From contig JAFWRL010000084.1 in the NCBI GenBank assembly GCA_017520105.1, forward strand, positions 1-47,661: a DNA stretch of 47,661 nt. Direction: 5' to 3'. Below the pieces are notes generated by a model. That model saw nothing but the letters and a program-made list of their open reading frames with translations, had not been told where the DNA came from and made no database searches. Made by a program: the position numbers and the translations under genes. Positions 42,731 to 47,661 of this stretch are shown here, piece by piece (position 1 is the first letter of the stretch; each line of letters begins with the position of its first letter). Source of the DNA: Fibrobacter sp. (lineage in GTDB: Bacteria; Fibrobacterota; Fibrobacteria; Fibrobacterales; Fibrobacteraceae).

Positions 42731-43762
42731 ATGCTCTACATCCACCAATTCCCCGACTGGACGCGATTCCGCTTCGACTCCCCCAAGGTGCTCAACGCGC
42801 TTGGGCAAACGCGACTTGCCGAAGGAAAACTCATCGGGATTATGCAAATCTGTGGACTCAAGGACATTGAAGCAAAACTCATCGCCGACGACATCGTCGC
42901 CAACTACGCCATTGACGGCTACACGCTCGACGCAGCGAAAGTCCTCACCGAAGTGGAACTCAAAAGCAAGAGCAACGAAAACTACATCAAGAACTACATC
43001 GGCGCCATACAGAACGCGGCTTCGCCCCTGACCGAGGAAAGACTTTTCAACTGGCACGCCGCCATGGGGCAGAACAAAGTCAAGCACTACCGCGAAACGC
43101 CCAGCGAAGTACAGACAACATTAGACGAAAAGAAGCTCCACTTTGTAGGCCCCAATCCAGAACGCCTCCAGAGCGAAATGGAAAGCTTTATCTCCTGGTT
43201 CGAAAAATCGAACATGGACGGAGTCATCAAAGCCGCCATCGCGCACTTTTGGTTCTTGACCATCCGCCCCTTCGCCGACGCCAACGGCAGAATCGCCCGC
43301 GCCATCACCGCGATGCAACTCGCCCGCGCCGAAAACACAACGCATTGCCAATATGCGCTGAACAAGCAAATTAACGACAACAAAGCCGACTACTTCAATA
43401 TTCTCTCGCGCACGCAAGCTGCAAGCGGCGACCTCACCGAATGGATTCTGTGGTTCTTGCAAATGATGCGCCAAGCCATCGAGGACAGCGAACAACTCTT
43501 CGCCGCAGAAATCAACAACATCCAGTTCCGCAACGCTCACGCAAGCACCACCTTCAGCGAACGCGAACAACTGCTCATCGATGAAATCCTAGCCGGAAGA
43601 ATCGCCCAACCCTTCACCGCCAAAGAAGCCGCCGCATTCTTCAACGCAAGCCACGACACCGCCCTCCGCGAAATCCAAAGCCTTATGGACAAAGGAATTT
43701 TGCAGACGAACAACAAAGGCGGCAGAAGCAAACGGTATAGACTTGTGGACAGTCATTCCTGA
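42731..43762 (+). CDS. Fic-family protein with catalytic His replaced by Arg
   Basis: A 343-residue protein with the DUF4172-Fic-winged helix layout. The N-terminus (YIHQFPDWTRFRFDSPKV) is DUF4172-like, the Fic core includes AHFWFLTIRPFADANGRIAR, and the C-terminal ~70 residues look like a helix-turn-helix (FTAKEAAAFFNASHDTALREIQSLMDKGIL). The Fic motif HPFxx(G/A)NGR requires His as catalytic base; here residue 179 is Arg (codon CGC at 43265). The autoinhibitory (S/T)xxxE(G/N) motif is also altered, to NYAIDG at residues 58-63. AMP transfer is therefore doubtful. The helix-turn-helix and the three upstream palindromes suggest a DNA-binding role. Confidence 0.85.
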   Translation: MLYIHQFPDWTRFRFDSPKVLNALGQTRLAEGKLIGIMQICGLKDIEAKLIADDIVANYAIDGYTLDAAKVLTEVELKSKSNENYIKNYIGAIQNAASPLTEERLFNWHAAMGQNKVKHYRETPSEVQTTLDEKKLHFVGPNPERLQSEMESFISWFEKSNMDGVIKAAIAHFWFLTIRPFADANGRIARAITAMQLARAENTTHCQYALNKQINDNKADYFNILSRTQAASGDLTEWILWFLQMMRQAIEDSEQLFAAEINNIQFRNAHASTTFSEREQLLIDEILAGRIAQPFTAKEAAAFFNASHDTALREIQSLMDKGILQTNNKGGRSKRYRLVDSHS

Positions 43763-43977
43763 TAAGCAGCAAAAACTTTTCAACTCCCGACTAAGTGTCG
43801 TGTAACACATTTTTATTTTGAAAATTAAGCAAGGCATCTGCGGCAGTTGTTAAATAATCCTTAATAACTTAATTTTCGTCCAGTTCGGCAATTTGGTCTT
43901 TAAACATGCTTACAAGTAGATGACAGGAAATGACATACCGATTTAAAATGTACTTTTTCCTTCGAGAGTTAAAATAG
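43763..43977. other. Spacer with possible broken coding remnant
   Basis: A minus-strand frame from about 43904 reads MFKDQIAELDEN, then after a TAA continues VIKDYLTTAADALLNFQ before a further stop. No match is recognised. The region probably marks degraded sequence between the Fic gene and the ATPase remnant. Confidence 0.35.
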
Positions 43978-44397
43978 AATTTTGGAGCAATCACTGCAAT
44001 AGGGGGAACATATCAGCATTTTTGGGGCAATTCCGGTAACGGCACCGCGCGTCTTTTCGACCTTCTCGAAATATTGCTTTCAAAATCCAACAAAACCTAT
44101 GTTATCGATGAACTGGACCGTTGCCTGCATCCATGCCTTTCGTATTAGTTCGTGAAGGCGTTCTTTGAATATTCCAAGAACCGCAACGTCCAATTGATTG
44201 TGACCACCCACGAATCACGCCTGATGGACTTCGATTTGTTGCGTCGTGACGAAATCTGGTTTGTTGACAAAGACCAGAGCGGAGCAAGCAACATCTACTC
44301 GCTTGAAGAATACAACGAACGCTTCGACAAGAAAATAGACAAGGCGTATCTCGAAGGCCGTTATGGCGGCGTGCCGCTGTTTAATTTTAAGTCGTAA
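43978..44397 (+). pseudogene. 3' remnant of an AAA15/Rad50-type ATPase
   Basis: The frame reads GNGTARLFDLLEILLSKS, then a Walker B-like block TYVIDELDRCLHPCLSY, an in-frame TAG (44146-44148) where relatives would be expected to have a sense codon, and FVKAFFEYSKNRNVQLIVTTHES with the switch His region. The C-terminus RYGGVPLFNF is typical of defence-associated AAA_15 ATPases. The N-terminal part with Walker A is absent, so the gene is both truncated and interrupted. Such ATPases often pair with RloB-like or other effector genes, none of which is seen. Confidence 0.75.
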
Positions 44398-44422
44398 AAA
44401 CTTCTTGAATGAAACTTTCCAC

Positions 44423-44665
44423 CTATACTTCCGCCACTTCGAAAGAATTTATCCCATACACTTTCTTCAGGTGTTCATCAATGAACTCTGAATCTTTCAA
44501 TTTCTGCATCATGATGCACAGGTCGTAAGTGTTCAGGCGGCCTTTCTTTTCGGCTTTTCTTGCAACAATCTTGCGAACTTTGAGTTCCTTAATTTCAAAA
44601 CAGTCCAGTCAGCTGTCGTATTCCAAGAAATTGGCGTAGTTCTTTTGAGAAAGCAGGTTCTTCCA
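44423..44665 (-). pseudogene. In-frame continuation after the Panacea stop, itself interrupted
   Basis: Directly after the Panacea TAG, the same frame continues for 80 codons: WKNLLSQKNYANFLEYDS, a TGA, then CFEIKELKVRKIVARKAEK, NTYDLCIMMQKLKDSEFIDE and a terminal TAG at 44423-44425. It has the composition of real protein but no recognised family. It is either a lost C-terminal extension of the Panacea protein or a remnant of a second gene. Confidence 0.5.
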
Positions 44666-45229
44666 CTATGCAAGCTCAGCGACAAGAAGTTCTTTTTCGC
44701 GAATATACTCGATCATCTTGTCGGAAGCGTGACCGGACATTGCAATGTCGATATTTGTCATAATGTCTTGCTGAGGATCCTTTTTGGACCTTGCTACGAC
44801 ATTATGGTAAACATCATCGTGAGATTCCTCGGACAGGTCATAGGACCTTCTGTCTTTGCAGTAATCAAACCACTTGTCGAGGCACTCGCGTTCCTTCTTT
44901 GCGATAAAATCCAGATTCGGCTCTCTCAAGGCATAGACCTTTTGGTCGATAACCTTGATGGACTCCATGAACTCCCTCAAATCGGGAAATTCGTCCCCCA
45001 CCCCATCTTCGACATTCTTTATGACCTTGTCAGTCAATGTCGGAATCGAGCCATGCATCCTGGCCTTGAATGTTTCCGGGATGAGAGTCTTGCCAAAACG
45101 GCACAGGTAATCCCTCTGGGCAAAATAGATAATCTTGAAAAGCTTGATGTAGTCCACGCCGTCATCAAACTTCTGCAATACATACAGTATTACATTCTCT
45201 ATTTTCTGTATTTGCTCTAGAGTCTTCAT
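44666..45229 (-). CDS. Panacea-domain (DUF4065/SocA-like) antitoxin-type protein
   Basis: A 187-residue protein with the Panacea fold: KIENVILYVLQKFDDGVDYIKLFKIIYFAQRDYL near the start, ARMHGSIPTLTDKVI, then LSEESHDDVYHNVV. Panacea proteins act as antitoxins that bind a wide range of partner toxins. I chose ATG at 45229 over 45241. The gene ends in TAG, after which the same frame remains open with another stop, so the protein may be shortened. The adjacent upstream ORF (45302-45541) could be a partner but does not look like a known toxin. Two direct repeats lie 50-120 bp upstream. Confidence 0.75.
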   Translation of the reverse strand: MKTLEQIQKIENVILYVLQKFDDGVDYIKLFKIIYFAQRDYLCRFGKTLIPETFKARMHGSIPTLTDKVIKNVEDGVGDEFPDLREFMESIKVIDQKVYALREPNLDFIAKKERECLDKWFDYCKDRRSYDLSEESHDDVYHNVVARSKKDPQQDIMTNIDIAMSGHASDKMIEYIREKELLVAELA

Positions 45230-45280
45230 TTTACGCCACAAAGATAGAGTTAAAAACGACGTTTGTCAAACCTTATAGCG

Positions 45281-45349
45281 TGACAAAATTGCGTTTTCAC
45301 CCTAAAAATACATAATTTCACATGTCACAAACTGACAAAAACGCATTTT
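45281..45349. promoter_or_regulatory. Two direct repeats upstream of the Panacea gene
   Basis: TGACAAAATTGCGTTTT (45281-45297) and TGACAAAAACGCATTTT (45333-45349) are 17 bp copies with three differences, 52 bp apart, close to five helical turns. They lie where an operator would be expected for an autoregulated toxin-antitoxin gene. Confidence 0.45.
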
Positions 45350-45505
45350 TTTTGAAAAAGAACCGTTGTTCGCGACCTTGACAGCGACCGCCTCGTCAAT
45401 ATTCCTGGGGAGATTGCCGCCGTCGATATATTCGCGGATTTTGCAACTGAGCTTGTCTTGGTCCAAAAGCTCGCCCATGGTCTGCTGGGAACCTGGCCAA
45501 ATCAT
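45302..45505 (-). other. Short ORF of unknown nature between HsdR remnant and Panacea gene
   Basis: A 67-codon frame from ATG at 45505: SMIWPGSQQTMGELLDQDKL, CKIREYIDGGNLPRNIDEAV, KVANNGSFSKKMRFCQF. Its centre looks like real protein, but I know no family for it. It begins right after the broken HsdR sequence, so it may be the 3' part of another gene joined by a deletion, or a small partner of the Panacea protein. Confidence 0.35.
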
Positions 45506-45537
45506 GCTACGCGCGCGAGGAATTGTATGAAAGCTTA

Positions 45538-45861
45538 TCAAGTGTTATTTTCGGGATGCTCGAAATCCACCAAGCGCACAGGAGAGACCGAAGTCAATCG
45601 CTTGTAGAACTGTCGACCCAAATCATCGTCATCCAGTTCCTTGCGGATTTCGGAAAGAACGTTCTCCGCCGACAGCTTTGTGCCTGGGTTCAACTTTTTG
45701 AACTGAGCCTCAAAAATATTTTTCAAGGTATTGGTTTCAGGATCATAAATGGCAGTCGCCCCTATGGGAATCTTGCCATAATATGTATAGCCGATACGAG
45801 TCAAATGGACAAGCGCTGTGAGCTGTACTCGCGTTGCCTCAGTAAAATCGTTCTTCGCCAT
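45538..45861 (-). pseudogene. hsdR: Truncated type I restriction enzyme R subunit (HsdR N-terminus)
   Basis: Only 107 residues remain, from ATG at 45861: KNDFTEATRVQLTALVHLTRIGY, LDDDDLGRQFYKRLTSVSP and VRLVDFEHPENN, the start of the HsdR nuclease domain. Full HsdR proteins run to about 1000 residues; the frame here stops with TGA TAA directly after PENNT, where the family continues with FHVV-like sequence, and the helicase part is absent. No hsdM or hsdS is in the window. A free N-terminal fragment is unlikely to cut DNA. Confidence 0.8.
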
Positions 45862-46092
45862 ACATATTCCTTTGTTTACACCAATAAAACCGCCATTGCA
45901 AGCAATGGTGCTTAGCACAAATATATATTTCAATTTTGTCAGTAAAATGACAATTCCAGAATATATTTTCTGTTTTCGAAAAATTCTGAAAAAAATCCAG
46001 CACCTCTTGACAATCTAGCAAAATAGATATACATTTGTGCAGTAGTAAGAATATAAATGCGCTTTTTTTCGCCTGTAGCGCAAGGAGGTTTT
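45862..46092. other. Spacer between island and core genes
   Basis: AT-rich, no gene seen. It holds the start region of the HsdR remnant on the minus side and the promoter of the small ORF at 46093 on the plus side. No transposase, tRNA or obvious attachment site marks this island border. Confidence 0.5.
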
Positions 46093-46254
46093 ATGTATCA
46101 AACCACACACGGCCCAGTCACCGACGCCGAAGCATTCGCAATCGACGAATTAAATCACCAGATATGGGAAAATTTCTGGAGCATCCCCCGCGAACAGCGG
46201 ACTATTGCAGATTGGGAAAAATTGCTAGACATTCAGTTCCTTGTGAAGCAATGA
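46093..46254 (+). CDS. Small protein of unknown function, 53 residues
   Basis: It has a very strong AAGGAGG four bases before ATG at 46093. The protein is hydrophilic with several Trp and acidic residues (TDAEAFAIDELNHQIWENFWSIPREQRTIADWEKLLDIQF) and no signal peptide or membrane segment; it is probably a small helical cytoplasmic protein. It lies directly between the decayed island and rpmH. Confidence 0.6.
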   Translation: MYQTTHGPVTDAEAFAIDELNHQIWENFWSIPREQRTIADWEKLLDIQFLVKQ

Positions 46255-46364
46255 AAATCTCCTTCCGCTGTTTATAAATTGTTAATACATTGTGCCTTAA
46301 TTAACCAATTTCTGTTAGAGTCCCGTTAGGGGCGAAAAATGCATGCTAGAATCGACGTAACCCC

Positions 46365-46392
46365 TTGATAAATGCAGACTTTTTACTAAATT
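46365..46392 (+). promoter_or_regulatory. Predicted promoter of rpmH
   Basis: TTGATA (46365-46370), a 16-base spacer and TAAATT (46387-46392) resemble a sigma-70 promoter 44 bp before the rpmH ATG. AGAAAGG at 46421-46427 is the ribosome site. Confidence 0.5.
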
Positions 46393-46435
46393 TGAGTCTC
46401 AAAAAAATTTTGTTTTTCATAGAAAGGTTTTTATC

Positions 46436-46591
46436 ATGAAAAGAACATTCCAGCCTCACAATCGTAAGCGCGTTAACAAGCACGGTTTTATGGCCCGTAT
46501 GGAAGACCGTTGGGGTCGTGCTGTTTTGAGCCGTCGCCGTGCTAAGGGCCGCAAGGTCCTCACCGTTAGCGACGAAATCTATAAGAAATAA
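46436..46591 (+). CDS. rpmH: 50S ribosomal protein bL34
   Basis: A 51-residue, highly basic protein starting [22 protein letters not shown] and containing [13 protein letters not shown], the bL34 signature, with a six-residue acidic/basic C-terminal extension (DEIYKK) beyond the usual end. It is below the usual ORF length cutoff but unmistakable. It starts the rpmH-rnpA-yidD-yidC operon found in most bacteria, often near dnaA; dnaA and origin-like DnaA boxes are not seen upstream here, where accessory DNA begins. Confidence 0.98.
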   Translation: MKRTFQPHNRKRVNKHGFMARMEDRWGRAVLSRRRAKGRKVLTVSDEIYKK

Positions 46592-46614
46592 GTCGGGGTT
46601 GGCTTATAGCCACT

Positions 46615-46965
46615 CTGCGTTCTTATCGGCTGCCAAACCAGCCCGCTTATCGGCAAGTAGCCGTCCAAGGAAAGTTCGTCCGCGCACCTGCTTTTAGCAT
46701 GCGATGGATAGAAAGTCCGGACGGTTTTTGTCGTTTCTGCTTCCTTGCCAAGAAGAAGAACGGAAATGCCGTGTATCGCAATAAGTGCCGTAGGATCCTA
46801 CGTCCACTGTTTTACGGTATTGTCCCGAATATCCAAAAGCCTGTGTGGGCGATGATTATCGTGAGCGACAATTCCAAGGAAATGTCTTCCGAGCGTTTCC
46901 GCGAGTCTGCCCAAAAGATTTTCCACAAGATGGTATGGGACAAAACGGATGTGGCAAAAGGTTAA
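46615..46965 (+). CDS. rnpA: Ribonuclease P protein component, non-canonical start
   Basis: RnpA binds RNase P RNA and helps mature tRNA 5' ends. The family pattern runs from YRLPNQPAYRQVAVQGKF (the RL-x-x-F-x-x-V-x-x-xG helix) through RNKCRRILRPLF (the RNR-like motif) to ESAQKIFHKM. The first ATG (46699) would remove the whole N-terminal helix. Upstream to the in-frame TAA (46582-46584) there is no ATG, GTG or TTG; candidates are CTG 46615, CTG 46630 or ATA 46606, the last 7 bases after GGGG (46595-46598). I list CTG 46615 as a placeholder, giving 116 residues. It overlaps yidD by 17 bp. Confidence 0.8.
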   Translation: MRSYRLPNQPAYRQVAVQGKFVRAPAFSMRWIESPDGFCRFCFLAKKKNGNAVYRNKCRRILRPLFYGIVPNIQKPVWAMIIVSDNSKEMSSERFRESAQKIFHKMVWDKTDVAKG

Positions 46966-47200
46966 ACAAGCCTTGGTGGCGTTACTTATCGCCCCTATCC
47001 GTCTATACCAACTGGTGCACCCTTATTTTTTTCACGGAGTCTGTCGATTCCAACCGACGTGCTCAAACTATGCAATTGAAGCATTACGCGTGCACGGACC
47101 GTTCAAAGGTTTCTATCTTGCGGTTTTTAGAGTCTTAAGATGCAACCCCTTCTGCAAGGGCGGATATGATCCCGTTCCGCTCCCTAAGGATAAAAAATGA
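46949..47200 (+). CDS. yidD: Membrane protein insertion efficiency factor YidD
   Basis: An 83-residue YidD with the usual motif: CRFQPTCSNYAIEAL, then RVLRCNPFCKGGYDPVP. YidD supports YidC in inserting proteins into the inner membrane. Its start lies within the end of rnpA and its stop overlaps the yidC start (ATGA), so the four genes are translationally coupled. Confidence 0.95.
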   Translation: MWQKVKQALVALLIAPIRLYQLVHPYFFHGVCRFQPTCSNYAIEALRVHGPFKGFYLAVFRVLRCNPFCKGGYDPVPLPKDKK

Positions 47201-47661
47201 ACAAGAATACAATCATTGGTTCCATTCTCATTGCGATTATCGTGATTTGGTGGATGGCTGTCAATAATGCAAATGCCGAGGCGCAGGCTGCCGCTCGTGC
47301 TGCCGCAAAGGCAAAGGCAACTGCCGCGCAAGTCTCCAAGGATTCCGCAAATGCTGCAGGGTCGCTTGTGCTCCCGAAAAAGACTCCTGAGCTAAAGGCT
47401 GCTCCGGTGCTCGGAGGTTCTGTGGCCGAAGTCGCTGCCGATAGCGCTGCTTCCGCAACTGCAGAAGTGAAGGCCCCGGCAGAAATCAAGGAACGCACGG
47501 TGACGGTCGAAACGGACAAGTTCATCATGACGCTCACGAACAAGGGCGGCAAGGTGAAGAGCGTGATTGTGAAGGCGTTGCCGGACACCGCAGGCAAGTT
47601 CCCGGAACTCATCCAGGACACGGCGCTCGGTGCATTTGACCTCAAGCTCGACAACGCGGAC
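47197..47661 (+). CDS. yidC: Membrane protein insertase YidC, 3' end missing
   Basis: 155 codons of YidC are present; the rest is beyond the window. It starts with a membrane helix (TIIGSILIAIIVIWWMAV), then an Ala/Lys-rich linker, and the start of the periplasmic domain (VTVETDKFIMTLTNKGGKVKSVIVKALP), which identifies the Gram-negative YidC type. YidC inserts and folds inner-membrane proteins. The ATG overlaps the yidD stop. Confidence 0.95.
   Translation, partial: MNKNTIIGSILIAIIVIWWMAVNNANAEAQAAARAAAKAKATAAQVSKDSANAAGSLVLPKKTPELKAAPVLGGSVAEVAADSAASATAEVKAPAEIKERTVTVETDKFIMTLTNKGGKVKSVIVKALPDTAGKFPELIQDTALGAFDLKLDNAD

Noticed and set aside
39277..46092. Complete prophage or integrative element
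   Set aside because: No integrase, transposase, structural phage genes, terminal repeats or tRNA target were found.
46255..46435. Replication origin next to rpmH
   Set aside because: No DnaA-box-like TTATNCACA sites or dnaA gene were seen; only a promoter-like sequence is present.
47184..47654. Minus-strand frame opposite yidC
   Set aside because: The plus-strand frame gives a clear YidC N-terminus coupled to yidD; the minus frame is Ser/Ala-rich antisense.

Overview
The window looks like Fibrobacter or a close relative (Fibrobacterota). It carries two protein families known mainly from that genus: a TIGR02171-type SUMF1/PD40/SGNH protein at the left edge and a FISUMP-domain lipoprotein at 35877-36881. 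It also has a secreted protein with a T9SS-like C-terminal tail, a eukaryote-like UDP-glucose dehydrogenase and a Gram-negative envelope gene set. No tRNA, rRNA, CRISPR array or complete insertion sequence was found. Most of the window is dense and on the minus strand. Many long antisense reading frames are shadows of these genes.

Layout. 1-6.3 kb: the 3' part of a TIGR02171 protein, then a minus-strand cluster of a GT4 glycosyltransferase, a GDP-mannose dehydrogenase and a UDP-glucose dehydrogenase, which suggests uronic-acid-containing surface polysaccharide. 6.4-16.1 kb: a long minus-strand series (M16-like lipoprotein, secreted protein of unknown function, TrmH; then MlaD, HPr, Enzyme I, Slt-type transglycosylase, EamA exporter) linking envelope upkeep with a PTS that has no visible sugar permease. 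16.1-18.2 kb: a strong imperfect hairpin that may be a small RNA or leader, a terminator, a 50-residue peptide and a secreted T9SS-like protein. 18.4-22.1 kb: two Bat-type von Willebrand A membrane proteins separated by a divergent degenerate GGDEF protein, each bat gene having the same ~90 bp repeat upstream. 22.1-25 kb: AzlCD, a small secreted protein and MltG.

25-32 kb: a tightly packed minus-strand operon of a small membrane protein, an ABC ATPase and permease, two tandem PilB/PilT-like ATPases with degraded catalytic motifs, and a patatin plus beta-barrel protein. I see no described system with this composition and consider it the best candidate for something new. RsmG lies upstream. 33-39.2 kb: a secreted protein of unknown function, a small membrane protein, QueH, the FISUMP lipoprotein and a YgiQ-type radical SAM protein with an Arg/Asp/Glu-rich tail.

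39.2-45.9 kb is an accessory region that reads as a decayed defence island: a frameshifted DUF4238 gene, an ORF6N protein fused to a PLD-like domain, a Fic protein whose catalytic His is Arg and which has three palindromes upstream, an AAA ATPase remnant, a Panacea (DUF4065) gene followed by an in-frame interrupted tail, and a truncated HsdR. The core gene prmA sits inside it. 46.1-47.66 kb returns to the core genome: a small ORF, then rpmH-rnpA-yidD-yidC (partial). rnpA appears to lack an ATG, GTG or TTG start.
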